DNA of 64,000 bases, from assembly GCA_949825025.1 (NCBI GenBank), contig OX463788.1:19657799-19721798 (forward strand), written 5' to 3'. This stretch comes from Siphlonurus alternatus. Its lineage: Eukaryota > Arthropoda > Insecta > Ephemeroptera > Siphlonuridae. Position 1 is the first letter of the stretch, and each line of letters begins with the position of its first letter. The notes below the pieces were generated by a model, which did not search any database, was not told where the DNA came from, and saw nothing but the letters and a program-made list of their open reading frames with translations. Shown here piece by piece: positions 22,033 to 33,932 of this stretch. Made by a program: the position numbers and the translations under genes.

Positions 22033-22098
22033 TTAGACGGTTCTGTATGGATCAGAAATTGAGAAGCCCAAGCAGCAGGCAAGAATCACTCCAAAAAT
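22033..22098 (-). CDS. Tetraspanin exon 5 (last)
   Basis: 21 codons plus TAA: IFGVILACCLGFSI, then SDPYRTV. Completes TM4 and the short cytoplasmic tail. Acceptor TTTCTTTCCAG. Confidence 0.93.
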   Translation of the reverse strand: MFGVILACCLGFSISDPYRTV

Positions 22099-22416
22099 CT
22101 GGAAAGAAACAATAAATTTTGTTAAGATTTTAGATTGGTAGGGAGAAGACAACACAATCTATTTTGAATGAGTTGTAGGAATTGATCAGTATTAAGGAAT
22201 AATAAGCAATGATCTCTTTGTCGATTATTTACAGACTACTGTAAACATCTGGAAACACGATCCATATAGAGTAATTATTTAAATATTGTTAAATATGGTG
22301 TTCACAGTATTACTTTTGACAATTTGGCCAGTTTCGTTGTTATAACTTAATTTCTTACTTTTATATGAATATTTAAACACTAGGTACTCGGAAAAATTGT
22401 TAATTTTACCCAACGT

Positions 22417-22448
<32 letters not shown>

Positions 22449-25443
22449 TCGCCAAAATTTAAATTTTTGCTCCAAATTCCAAGAGTACAAAATTAATATT
22501 TCTGAACAAAGAATAAGATTCTACGTGCACTAGTATATTAAAATCTTCTACACTAATTGAGCTCTGAGCCTCTGAGCTACAACACTCCAAAGTTGGAGCG
22601 CACTGACTTAGGACGGCGACAGTAATTTGGAATTCAAAGTTTTTCATTCCAAAATCTTCATCCCAGTAGGCGTTGCATTGAATCATTCTACCAGATGATA
22701 CGGCTACGCCTCCCCTACATGCAACTCAAGCAAAGGCAGACAATGCCAATAATCACCTCAATGACTCCAATGGTTGCAGCCACAGCATAGATTGCTATAG
22801 TCTGTTCTTTCAGATACTGCAGCAGGATATCCATACAGCCGCTTTCTGACACATTAATTGGATCCTCTGTTGTGTCGCAAGATGCACGGGCTCCATCTTC
22901 CCCAACTGCCACAAGGGGACAGCATGATGCAGGTAGAGTTGTGTTCTTGTACACATCATGCCAGTCTTCTGGCCCCTTCACACCGCAGCACTTGAACTGT
23001 AAAGAATAAATAATGTAAAAGTAAATAAAACAAATAAATATTCCCTCCCCCCCTCCCACACACACACACACTCAAGTCCTAACATGAAACAGTCCCGTTT
23101 CTTCTGGATACAGACAAAATAGAAAAAAGAAAGTTACAATTTCAAGCCATTTCAATATTTAATTATTGTAGACAGTAGTATTAATATTACAGTATATTAT
23201 TTAATGAAAATTCAAAACAGTTCATTAGGTGTACACCGTATAGAGAATTCAAAAGCAAGCTGGTGCCAGAAATGAGTTGGTGGTTTTTTACAATTACTCA
23301 CGTCAGTCTGCATTGCATCCCAGAACCGGGTCAGTTCGGGCACAGTGAAGTAGAGTGGTAGAGAGGCATTAACTTTGTTCTCAATTTCTTCAAGGGCTGG
23401 TTGCTGCATGGTGTATCCTACCCCAATAGTGACGAGCTCAACAGCCAGCACCACAGCCAAGACTGAGCCAAACTGCAGACCATGGTAACAATTTAGCAAC
23501 ATTAAAATTTTCACTACTGATACATTGCTGCAACATTCAGAAAAAAAAAGTGTAATAAATATTGATAATTCATAACTCCAAGATTTATACTTTTTTGTAA
23601 ATTTCGAAGTATGTATTATGATAAATGCATTATCATACTGCACTGTGACGTACATATTTCTTAACATTTTTTTTTTAAATAGTTCCTCCCACCCCACCAA
23701 AATTCCAACAAACGTTATGTGATACTTATATATTCTTAATTATTTTTTCTTCACATCATACTCAACCATGTGTTTTTATGCTTTGTTTGACACACCCATA
23801 ATACTGAAATAATTAGTACACCAATTAATTTGGTATTAGGACAGTTATACAGGCTTTGTTAGACAACAACTCACTACGTCATGATCCTGCCATACTATCC
23901 ACATTTCTCCTTCCTGCACTCACTCTCCTGTCAATATCTTTTGTTATCATCCTGCTGAAACAATTTCACAAATATTCAAATCTTTCACTAAACTTGTTTC
24001 TGCTGATCTCCTTTAAAGATATACATTCTTTTGCCTCATCATCCGACGCAGATCCAACATACTCCCCCTGAAATGTTGGATTTAAGGTAGAGATAATACG
24101 GATCAGCTGGCCCAATGCTAAAAAAATCCCATTCATAAAAATTATGAAAAAAATTTAAAATGTTCTCCTCTACATCCCCTATCAGTAGGTAAAATATCAG
24201 GTATACAAAAACGAGCTAGTTTTCGAGTTATTATTTTTAAAGTTCTCTAATTTAACATTGAGAAATGGAACTTCCATGTTAAATTAGTCAACTTTAAAAA
24301 TTAATAACTCGAAAACTAGCTCGTTTTTGTATACCTGATATTTTACCTACTGATAGGGGATGTAGAGGAGAACATTTTAATTTTTTTTTTATAATTTTTA
24401 TGAATGGGATTTTTTTAGCATTGGGCCAGCTGATCCGTATTATCTCTACCTTAACATAGGCAATATAGGCATTTCCCCCACTCCAATTTATTAACATTAG
24501 CCTTATGGAGGATACAGGCCCTCCCCCCCCCCCCCCCAAAAAAAAAGGATCCGCTCCTGCTCATCAGTATCCTAGGGTGACCAGATGTACCGTTTTAGAG
24601 TACCATGTTCCGGTGTCCCCAAAGAGGCTCTCGGGACGCCTAAATGTACCGCTTTCGGACAAAATTTAAGAAAGGGACATTTTTTAAAATTTTTATCATT
24701 AAAAAAATAAAAAATTCTTAGGAATGTGGTTGTGAATATTTACGAAAATGTACGGACGCATATGATTTTGCAACTCCATGCCCCTTTTTCTCGATCGCAT
24801 TTGCAAAACAGCATATTTTTTCCAAAATTGCGGAATAGATATATTTTGTATATATTATACGCGCAAGTATGCATATACTACGTGAAATGAAGTCACTACT
24901 TTTCGATTAAATTTTGAATAAAAAATAAGTAAAAAACTTTACACAAAAATATCATCTCTTGATATTGATGATATTCTTTCGATGAAAATTTCCAATGAAA
25001 TATAAAATTGAAAAAAACATTCTTATGCATTGTGTCGTGGCTTACACAAAAATTTCTTCTATGTATTTTTTTTTTTTCACAATAATCGTGCATGGATATT
25101 ACATAAATAAATGGAAAATAATATGAGGGAAAAACGCCACAAATATTATTCATACAATCAAGTAATTTTAGCTGTTATTAAGTCCAATTTGAATGCTATA
25201 AATTAATTCAATTTAACTTCTTCAGCTATTTCACTCTAACAAGAGTTCAAACTATTTGCAAAATGAACAGTTCGATTAAAAGTAATTCAAATTAATTTCT
25301 TGCTTTATACTACATTTTTTTTGTATAATTTATCTCGTGACATTATATTAAGTTTTATTTTTTTATAAATAAATATATAATGCAATATTTAAGTAAAACG
25401 TACATTAGAAATATTGTGAATGGAGACGGAAAATTTGATAACA

Positions 25444-25479
<36 letters not shown>

Positions 25480-28400
25480 ATTTAAAATATTTAAAGTAGA
25501 GTGAGCGAAAAATTGACCGATGGTAAAGCTCATTCTCTTGCATGTAAAAAGTTACTTTGGAGCACCATAAATAAGCATCTGAAATCAGTTGAGACCGTCC
25601 TTCGTAAAAATTCTGAGCATTTGGGTCTAAAAGTCGATGACTCCGTCCATCTACTCAATGCTAACGCTCGAAAAACGTGGCTTCTTTTTTATTCGAACTT
25701 TAATTTCTTTCGCAATCTCCCGTAAAATGTGTTTAAAAAATATTCTAAGATAGAACATACTATGGTGAATCAGAAAGTGTCATAACCTTTATTAGCCCTT
25801 CATAAAAATTTTGAGAAAATTCTGATACAATACCAAAATCCGAGGCAAATTTTCATTTCAAATGTTGCGGTCTACGGGTTAACAGCTGACTGGATCAACG
25901 GGATCAACAACACTATATAACTTCAGCAGATGCTCGTATTGTGCAACTTGCATAAATTTCTACTGCGCAGCTTTTGAGGAACCGACGTAACTTTTTCGTA
26001 TGCACATATATAGTGCGTGACGTCATTCCCGTCATGCACTGCGCACTCAACTCGCTGACTCCTCTTTAAATACATTTTTTTATTGGAAAAGTATCCTTCG
26101 AAGTTATGCTTTTTGAGTATAAATTTCTTTTATTGCTTTTATTTCTTTTTATTTTACATGCAACTTTACAACATAATAGGATCGTGGCCAGCTAGGCCAA
26201 GAAAAAAGGTTAATTTTAGGATATCAACTCACTGGCACAGTTTTCTTGCATGGTGACTATAATAAATCTCTTTTTTTCTAATTCTATGAAAAATGTATAC
26301 ATAAAAAAATGCAATTATTTATATTATTTAAAGTAGAGTGAGCGATTGCATTATTTATTATTTTATTTCCTTTAAATATTTTAACCTGCCCTGCTTTATT
26401 GAGAAATGAAAACCAAAAAATTTCATCTCAAATAGCTTCATCGCAAAAAATCCCAAAGTTTGTTTTCCCGAGCCCTTAAACATGCAGCCTTATGGAACAG
26501 AAAACAGCTTTTTACTCAAACTTCGTCTGAACTATGGTACCAATTAAAAAATGCTTACGTATAATCTATGACAAAAATTCTTTAATGGATTTTCAAATAA
26601 AATAAATTTTTTCGGAAAAAAAACGGCTTCATAATAAAAAAACAATTCATTTGAAAATCCATTAAGAAAAAAAAAAAAGTAAAAAAGGGGGCGTGGCACC
26701 CAAAAAAGTCCAGCATCCGGCGGGGATTTTGGCCCTTCAGGCCTCTATCTTGGGGGCATGTACCGTTTTGGACATTAAGATATCTGGTCACCCTACACTA
26801 TCCATACTGATAGACCATCACTTTTATCTTGCCTGCATTTATTTTCAGATCCATATGATATACGTGCATTCACTTCTAATCTATTAAGCCTATTTTGTGA
26901 CTCCTCTTCCATCCCAGCTATCACCATCACCAATACATATTTTGCATTAAATACAATAATTATCAAAATGCAGAATACACACTAATTCCACTTTCTCTTA
27001 TACAGCCAATCTTATACATATCCATGAACATAACAACAGCTATGGCGGGATCACACATCCCTGTCTCACTCCTCGCTTCACTTCAAAGCACTCACTCATT
27101 TCTCTATTTACTACTCTTTACTATTTTCATAATTTAGAGATTTCACTCTATTCAACAGTTGTTATTTACACCATACTCAGGAACAAATTTCCATGGCGGT
27201 TAGGTGCAAGAATGGACTTGCTTAAACCTCGCTGCAATAAAGATATATTCTATTTTATTCTAATATGCCTCTATTTCGACATGGTAACTGAAAAATATCT
27301 TAACTTCAATGGTAAGATTAAAAAAAATAAATAAATAAATATCTAACTCCATTGGCAAGTGAAAGTGGTATTGGATATTTTATAAAGATGCGCGCATGTT
27401 ATCATAACCTAACTCCATTTTTACTTACCAATGGAGTTTAGGATTTTTTTTTTTTCAGCTTAATTACCATTGAAGTTAGGATATTTTTTAGCTACCACAT
27501 CGATTTATCTTTTTAAATACGTTTTTTTAAATCTATAAATTTAATACAACATACAAATAATTTTTATCTACCGCTTATACATAAAATATACACTAGGAGC
27601 TATTCAGCAAGCTTTAAGGAGCAATTTAAGAAGCGTTTTCTTCTTCTGTCACAACCTTCAACCTTACAACAAACGCTTCAAAAAAGAAATGCTTCTTAAA
27701 GGGGTACCAAAGTGAATACTTTTTTTACATGTTCGGGCAGCTATGAATTATTCTGATATCCCTGTGGCTCAATATTTTTGTACAATGCCTAGTTATTTTA
27801 CAATTAATTATTTAGTTTGAAAAGTGAGTTTGATAACCGTTGGTTAATTCAAGTTGGTGCGCTCCAGCAGTAGCCGCTGATACGACGAGAATCTCCCGCG
27901 AATCGGGGGAAACTCCTCCCGCCCCCTTCTTGTCGTATCACCGACCGCTGCGGCCGCGGGCATGCTTGAATCAACCAACGGTTTTCAAACTCACTTTTCA
28001 AACTAAATAATTAATTGTAAAATAACTAGGCGTCGTACGTAAATATTGAGCTACAGGGATATTAGAATAATTCGTAGCTGCACGAACATGTAAAAAAAGT
28101 ATTCACTTTGGTACCCCTTTAAATTGCCCTCTTAATACTTGCTAAATCACCCATAATGTATGTTAAAAGATGCTGAATTTTGTACTTTTGTTTCTTTCCA
28201 ATAAATAATAGTTAGGAAGCTTTGCTGAAATTTTAAGTTAAAATAATTAGAATTTGAAAAATACAGCGGCAAAGGTGACACGCAACAGTGATTACAGTAT
28301 GCATAATGCAAAGCCCACTTTGCTTTTTGGATAGCATATTAAAATTAATTAAGGTCTTTATTCAAAGCTGATTTATGTGATTCAGTGTTATGAATTAACA

Positions 28401-28762
28401 ATGTTTGATTGTGCCTTTGTGTTTTTAATTCAGATTTTATAGGTTTTATAAGAGCAGCATATTATATAAGCATGAGCAACACAGGCTACTTTACAGGGGA
28501 CGAGTGCAAACAGGTCGCCATGTTGGTGTAATAGCATACAATTCTGCATTCAGTATAATATATTATAGGCAGAATTTCTAATGAAATAATTGGTTTAAAA
28601 TGAGGGGGAGGGGGGAGTGATTTTTTTCTGTTTGATTTGTTTTAAATATGCAAACCTTTGCTTACCTCATAATTTTGAATTTTATTTTTATTACAAACAA
28701 CTGAATTTTATTTTTATTACAAACAACAGGTTTTACAGGACAGCATGGTTCACGTCAAAAAC

Positions 28763-28827
<65 letters not shown>

Positions 28828-31800
28828 GTATATATATATATCGATGGTGTTCCGTCAAATCGGACTAACTCGTTTTATCGCGATTTGCAAAAGCGAACAA
28901 CTCGTTTTATCGCGCGCGCTCAAAAAGGACTACCTCATTTTATCTCAGCCGCTCAAAAACGATCAACTCGTTTTATCGCGCGCGCTCAAAAAGGACTAAC
29001 TCATTTTATCTCGGCCGCGCAAAAACGATTAACTCGTTTTATCGCGGCTGTGCAAAAATGATTATCTTTTTTTATCGCTGATGTTGACTTAAAAACTTGA
29101 AGGAATTGAATAGAATTTTTTTTTTTGGTGGCCTGAATATTTTTTCATCTAATGTTTAGTAGATATTTAGTAAATTACTTTACAATATTAATTTTTTATA
29201 TTAAATTTTTTAATTTTCTTTTTTTTTATGAATTATAAAACTTTGTTATTTAATTTAATTTACTCATTTGTAATTAAATTAAAATTATTCGAATTGAATA
29301 TAACATAATAATATTAGCAGAATTAACATGGTAAAAAAAATTAAAAAAAAAGAGGTGAGAAAATATAATGTATAAAGTTTTATTGTAAATTTTCCCTTTT
29401 TTTATTCTTTGTATAATAATTACATCTTACCAGTGCATGAAATTACCAATTTACACATATATTTTTCATTGACACGCACTTACTATTATTACCTACATTT
29501 CTTTCTTCAACATAATAAAGTTTAACTTAATTTATGCATCAATTTACAATATTCTTCAAATTTACTGTGTAGTATTGAGAAGTAAAATCAAAATGAATGC
29601 AGTTTGTATTTCTAGGAAATCATTGACTCCACTTATTATTATATTATTGCCACCGAAAATTTGTAACGAAAGCAGCGGCTTTACATTTTGTTTAAAGTTA
29701 TGCTAATATTGCGTCAACAATTTTTTTTTCATACAAAAATATTCACATAAGCCCATAATCACAATTTCTTTGAATAAAAATTGAATTGCATGAATCAATT
29801 TAAAATAAAATAAAACATATTGTATTTTTCCTTCACATTGGTATTAAATAATAACACATTATAGTGTAATAATTGTAACAACAATTGGCGTACATGGTGT
29901 CATTTTTTTACTGGCTCAATCAAAAGAGGAGGTCGAAAATTATCCTTTAGAATTTTTTGCGATTTTTTAAGCACTGCATCATACCTAAAGTGGAGATTAA
30001 AAATGTCTCTTGACCTGGAGGCTCCATCCGCAACGCCAATGACGTCATTACATTCTTTGGGTCAACAATTTAATGTTTTTAAACAAACACGTTGCTATGG
30101 AAACAAATGATTATTTTTAATAAACAAGCAACAATGCAATAATTTTTTACAAGTGTTATATAGTTGAACCAAAGAATGTAGTGACGTCATAGGCGTTGCG
30201 GATGGAACCTCCAGGTCAAGATACATTTTTAATCTCCATTTTAGGTATGATGCAGTGCTAAAAAAAATCGCAAAAAAATCTAAGGGTTATTTTTCGACAT
30301 CCTCTTTTGATTGAGCCAGTAAAAAAATTACACCCCGTAAGCCCATTTGTTGCACCAATTATTATTATTTATTCTACCTATTTTAAGTAATAAATACAGT
30401 CAAAGAAAAAATATGCATATCAATACATCATATTAATATAATTTAGACACCTTCATCTGATGGAGATCACAACAAGTTTTAAGCATCATGTAATAATACA
30501 TGCACCAACAAGAATATATCATTGGAACCAATACTCTTTAACGAAGGAGGCTACTTGCCTTCAGTAAAAATATTCACAATCTTTTGATGTTAAAACAATC
30601 AAGAAATTCATTAGACTGCTAACCTAGTTTAAACTCTTCGTCTTCAACTCATCCATTACACGTCTATAACTAATCGTTTAACGTCTAAAACACATCTTCT
30701 TTTTCCTAGCTTAAGAAAGGAAGAAATAAAGAATATATTTCAAACTTTTTTTTTTTTTTGAGAGAAAGAAAGACGTAATCTCGTCTTTTTATCTCTTTCT
30801 TCCTCTAAAATGGTGCAAAATAGGAGGAAAAAAGATGATAACAGAGCAAAAATTAGATGCAATTTTTATTACAATTCAGTTATATTAAAAATATGTAATG
30901 ATTAAAAAAACGGACACAAAAAGAACATTGAGCAAAAAAAAAAAAAAAGAACAACAATCTCAACCATTATAGTAACACAAATATTGTCCACATGGAAAAT
31001 CATGTATTGTGAATTAAGAATGTATTTAAAATCGAAAAATTTCACTTTTAAAACAAAAAATTACAGTTGTACACATTATATAACAGTTCCCCAATCATCT
31101 TCAAAAAAAGGACGTTACTCTTTTTACCTAATTTTAACACTAATAGTCCCTATCAGAACTTAATTAAGAAAATAATAATTACTTAAATGGCAATCAGTGC
31201 TGATTTGTAGTAATTCTCGTAAAGACCTCATGAACCTTTTCACAGTATTAAGTACACGAATACCTTTGCTTCAGTGTGATTCGGCTGCATATTTTTTTTT
31301 GTTTCAGTGGCACAAATATCAGAGATAATAGCCGATGAAGAAGCACCTGTGACGTCACTCACGCTCATTCAGCGGTGACAATATAGGGAAATCCCTGCAA
31401 CCACAGCCACTCCCGCTGCAACCACGGCCACAATTTTACTTCTGGAATTTTGAAACTTAACCAGGACAGTTTTGATAGTATTTGTCAAATAGACGGAAAG
31501 AATTTTTTTGGTGAAGTGTGTACAGACTGAGTTTTTGCGGTAGCAAGATATGAGAAAAATTTAACATTGTTTTCCTATACAACATTTTCGCTCCTCTTTC
31601 TACCGCAATAACTCGGTTTGTATGAATGTCATAAAAAAAAATCTTTCAGGCTATTTGAAAAATACTATCAAGACTGCATGTCCTGGTAAAGTTTCAAAAT
31701 TACAGAAGTCAAATTGTGGCCGTGGTTGAAGCGGGAGTCAACTTATCTTTTGCAGGGATTTCCCTATATTGTTGCCACTGAATGAGCGTGAGTGACGTCA

Positions 31801-32587
31801 CAGGTTCCTTTTCATCGGCTATTATCTCTGATATTTGTGCTACTGAAACAAAAAAATTTATGCAGCCGAATCATACTAAAGCATAGCTTACCGTGTACTT
31901 AATATTGTGCAAAGATTAATAAGGCCTTTAAATCACAAGCCAGGACAACACCCGCTTGTGAAAGATGTGACGACATGATCTGCAGAACAGAAATATTGTT
32001 TTACTTCGATATTTCTATGTATATTTTATAAAAAATATATACTCATTATATTATATGTTTGTTAATAATCATACAATATAACAATAATACATATTATAAT
32101 ATGTATTAATTATATTTTTTGGCATGATATTTACCTCTGTAGGTCGAATCCATCCACATTTCTTTGTTGACAATAAATTGTGGGAAACAGCTGTTTTTTC
32201 AGCTGATTTTTAATATTATAATTCCAGGTTACACTAATAAATGGCGCAAAATAACCTGTTTTATTAATTAAAAAATTAAGAAATCCAAATCATTATTTAA
32301 TTAAAAAAGACAGATTAATGTTCGCAAGGTAACATACTTGCACGAGATAGTCCATTTTGGGAAACATTTTAGTCGTTTTTGCACAGCCGCGATAAAATGA
32401 GTTAATCATTTTTGCGCGGCCGAGATAAAATGAGTTAGCCCTTTTTTAATGTGCGCGATAAAACGAGTTGATCGTTTTTGAGCGGCTGAGATAAAATGAG
32501 TTAGTCCTTTTTGAGCGCGCGCGATAAAACGAGTTGTTCGCTTTTGCAAATCGCGATAAAACGAGTTGGTCCGATTTGACGGAACAC

Positions 32588-32646
<59 letters not shown>

Positions 32647-33932
32647 TATATATACATATATTTTAAATTATAGTTTCCATGTTTTGTCCCATGCTAAAAC
32701 TTGGTTGTAGCTTCACCAACAAAGATGCTGTTAGCCGTTAAAACTTTAGACCAAATATCACATGCAAGGGCCTTATTGAAGATATCACACCACATGTTTC
32801 AAAATGTTTCAATATAGCAATACCTACCCACACGGTCAATTGTACTGCAACATGTAGAAAATTTTGTGTTCAGTGATCTTATTTGCAAAGATACCAAATG
32901 TGTGTTCATTAAATTTTGTTGTTTTATACTTACACAGAACATGAGGCATCTGCTCTCACGAATGGCTCCAAGGCAGCCTATAAAGGCGAGCAGGAAGGCA
33001 AATCCAGATATTCCGATGATGACCCAGAGAAGAGTTGGCAGCGAAAATGTAGGGGCAAATTGCTCACCATTTGAATTCTCAATGTTGTAGTATGGGGAGA
33101 TGGAATACTGTGCCATCACTGCCAGCACAAAGAGCGTCAGGCTGCATAGCTGTGAAACACAAACATGATGGTCAACATTTACTGTACCTCTAGGATATGC
33201 TTTTAATATCTTATTACAATTAGATTTAATTCTGAGTAGTTCTAGGTATGCATGAAGTTTTTCCTAAAACATATTATTTAGGATGTTTAGGCCCGCTTAG
33301 ATAAGCAGTGTTTACATTTAGCATTACATCATTTGAGGGGGTATCAGTGGAGGGGATAGGGAAAAGAGATAGGGACAACCAGTTCTGCCATTTGTGATCC
33401 ACGTACCGTCACTACTGAATACAAAGGACTACTTGGCGTATATACTGTGAGGGGAAATGATCGTAAACAACGGGCCCAAACATCTCTGTACAGTGGTATG
33501 CATACGTCTGTTTGTGTGTGGCGCCACTCACAGATGGCAGGGATCAGTATAAGTGACAGTGGCCAATTTGGCATAATAAAATATGCATAAAATATATTAT
33601 ATGTATGCATGCATATTACAGTATGCATACTATATATATTATGTATATAGATTATTATATGCAGCGCCTCTGCGTCAATCATTTCTTGGTGCAAGGCAAG
33701 AATAATCGACGCTGGCGCTGATTATAATATGCATACAGTACAGTATAATAAGCATAAATGTTGTGAAACTTTGTCTAAATGCTATTCTGTATGTTTGCAT
33801 TATATGTTATTGTAGGTATGATAAAATTATGCACATGCATACCAAATATAGAAACAATCCAAATCTACTCACCGCAAAGATGAGGTTGAAAGAAAACAGC
33901 AGAAACTTGCAGCATTGCGTTCCACAAGCCAT
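22033..33932 (-). CDS. Tetraspanin, complete five-exon gene
   Basis: Encodes a 250-residue four-pass membrane protein of the tetraspanin family, which organises membrane microdomains and partner proteins at the cell surface or in endosomes. Exons in order: 33873-33932, 32934-33149, 23302-23472, 22757-22996, 22033-22098. All introns are GT-AG with phase 0. TM1 is about residues 10-33; TM2 58-80, followed by GCLGAIRES; TM3 88-112; the large extracellular loop 113-214; TM4 215-243. The loop has CCG at 152-154, PASCC ending at 175, and cysteines at 189 and 203: six cysteines, as in many CD63/CD151-type members. Possible N-glycosylation sites are at 127, 167 and 197. Length is normal. Intron 2 (about 9.5 kb) is filled with transposons. 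The precise orthologue is not assigned. Confidence 0.95.
22757..22996 (-). CDS. Tetraspanin exon 4
   Basis: 80 codons starting FKCCGVKGPEDW, with all six loop cysteines and the first half of TM4. Acceptor ATTCTTTACAG, donor CATTGAG|GTGATT. Reading through the donor adds 13 hydrophobic residues and a stop at 22715-22717. Confidence 0.95.
23302..23472 (-). CDS. Tetraspanin exon 3
   Basis: 57 codons from TM3 (FGSVLAVVLAVELV) into the large loop, ending RFWDAMQTD. Acceptor GTCTGCAG, donor ACTGAC|GTGAGT. Confidence 0.95.
24086..24450. mobile_element. Foldback MITE family C, copy 2 (best copy)
   Basis: Ends GGTAGAGATAATACGGATCA / complement, 365 bp, flanked by TTAA at 24082-24085 and 24451-24454. 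The flanks (TTGGAT...CATAGG) match a second copy of the host repeat at 37721-37745, which lacks the MITE and has a single TTAA. The insertion is in tetraspanin intron 2. Confidence 0.9.
24573..26795. mobile_element. hAT-like element in tetraspanin intron 2
   Basis: Ends TAGGGTGACCAGAT on both sides, flanked by an 8-bp duplication, CAGTATCC (24565) and CACTATCC (26796), with one mismatch. An 8-bp duplication and a TAGGG-type end are hAT hallmarks. Inside are a half copy of MITE A (26332-26680) and a second lone AGTAGAGTGAGCGA end at 25495. A 74-codon open frame at 25501-25725 is not recognisable as transposase, so the element is probably non-autonomous. Confidence 0.82.
26332..26680. mobile_element. 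MITE family A, left half
   Basis: Begins AGTAGAGTGAGCGATTGC after TTAA (26328-26331) and follows the left arm of full copies up to the AATGGATTTTCAAATAAAAT block. The right arm is missing. Confidence 0.75.
27201..27261 (+). repeat. Retroposon 3' tail, copy 2
   Basis: TAGGTGCAAGAATGGACTTG, ACCTCGCTGCAATAAAGATA and TTCTATTTTATTC match the repeat at 8370-8430. Confidence 0.6.
27277..27502. mobile_element. Small foldback MITE (family G)
   Basis: CATGGTAACTGAAAAATATC, then TTCAATGGTAAG, is mirrored by CTTACCAATGG and GATATTTTTTAGCTACCACA. About 225 bp, no coding capacity. Confidence 0.6.
27600..28155. mobile_element. Foldback split by family E MITE
   Basis: CAGCAAGCTTTAAGGAGCAATTTAA-type left sequence is mirrored by AATTGCCCTCTTAATACTTGC on the right. 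The family E element lies inside at a TTAA. Confidence 0.45.
27700..28118. mobile_element. Foldback MITE family E, copy 1
   Basis: Ends AGGGGTACCAAAGTGAATAC / complement, 419 bp, flanked by TTAA at 27696-27699 and 28119-28122. Arms share ACAATTAATTATTTAGTTT and the GC-rich centre has CGTATCA blocks. Copy 2 is at 41052-41462. Confidence 0.88.
28765..28840. repeat. (TA)n microsatellite at the left edge of element H
   Basis: Long alternating TA tract with a few TG interruptions. Confidence 0.95.
29905..30332. mobile_element. Foldback I nested in H
   Basis: TTTTTACTGGCTCAATCAAA is mirrored by TTTGATTGAGCCAGTAAAAA. Arms include ATGATGCAGTGCT-like blocks and a TGACGTCA in each arm (30040, 30181). 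Confidence 0.8.
30635..30865. repeat. Partial copy of the inner arm of foldback J
   Basis: TCTTCGTCTTCAACTCATCC through AAAATGGTGCAAAATAGGAG matches 36290-36490 and, inverted, 35830-36025. Confidence 0.65.
31240..31915. mobile_element. Foldback K nested in H
   Basis: TTAA followed by GTACACG on the left is mirrored by CGTGTAC plus TTAA on the right. Long arms include CAGAGATAATAGCCGATGAA and GTGACGTCACTCACGCTCAT. TGACGTCA is present in both arms. TTAA at both edges fits the other TTAA families here. Confidence 0.8.
32592..32645. repeat. (TA)n microsatellite at the right edge of element H
   Basis: Long alternating TA tract following the right inverted end of H. Confidence 0.95.
32934..33149 (-). 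CDS. Tetraspanin exon 2
   Basis: 72 codons: the rest of TM1, the small extracellular loop, TM2 and the GCLGAIRES signature. Acceptor TTTCACAG, donor TTCTGT|GTAAGT. Confidence 0.95.
33150..33872 (-). other. Tetraspanin intron 1
   Basis: 723-bp intron, AT-rich, with several TATGCATA-like motifs and a possible small foldback (CAGCGCCTCTGCGTC / GACGCTGGCGCTG near 33662-33722). No other feature. Confidence 0.7.
33873..33932 (-). CDS. Tetraspanin exon 1
   Basis: Codes for residues 1-20, starting MACGTQCCKFLL. The CC pair and K-F-L-L-F are typical cytoplasmic N-terminus and TM1 entry. Donor TTTGCG|GTGAGT. The start is supported by family length and by AAAATGG context. Confidence 0.92.

Larger units (their letters stand above)
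28842..32592. mobile_element. Element H: 3.75 kb with 240-bp repeat-bearing inverted ends
   Basis: CGATGGTGTTCCGTCAAATC at 28842 is mirrored by its complement ending at 32592, and homology covers about 240 bp at each end. Each arm holds five to six subunits of about 38 bp, alternating AACTCGTTTTATCGCG and AACTCATTTTATCTCGG. TA microsatellites flank both ends, consistent with insertion at TA. The interior holds nested foldbacks (29905-30332, 31240-31915) and a partial copy of J, but no long reading frame. Lies in tetraspanin intron 2. Confidence 0.82.

Noticed and set aside
23212..23700. 162-codon frame around tetraspanin exon 3
   Set aside because: Only 23302-23472 is exon; the rest is intron read-through beyond consensus acceptor and donor sites.
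25501..25725. 74-codon frame inside the hAT-like element
   Set aside because: Starts at the AGTAGAGTGAGCGA MITE end and shows no transposase motif; not enough to call a gene.
28745..28999. 84-codon frame starting in a TA tract
   Set aside because: Reads through the microsatellite into the subrepeats of element H's terminal arm.
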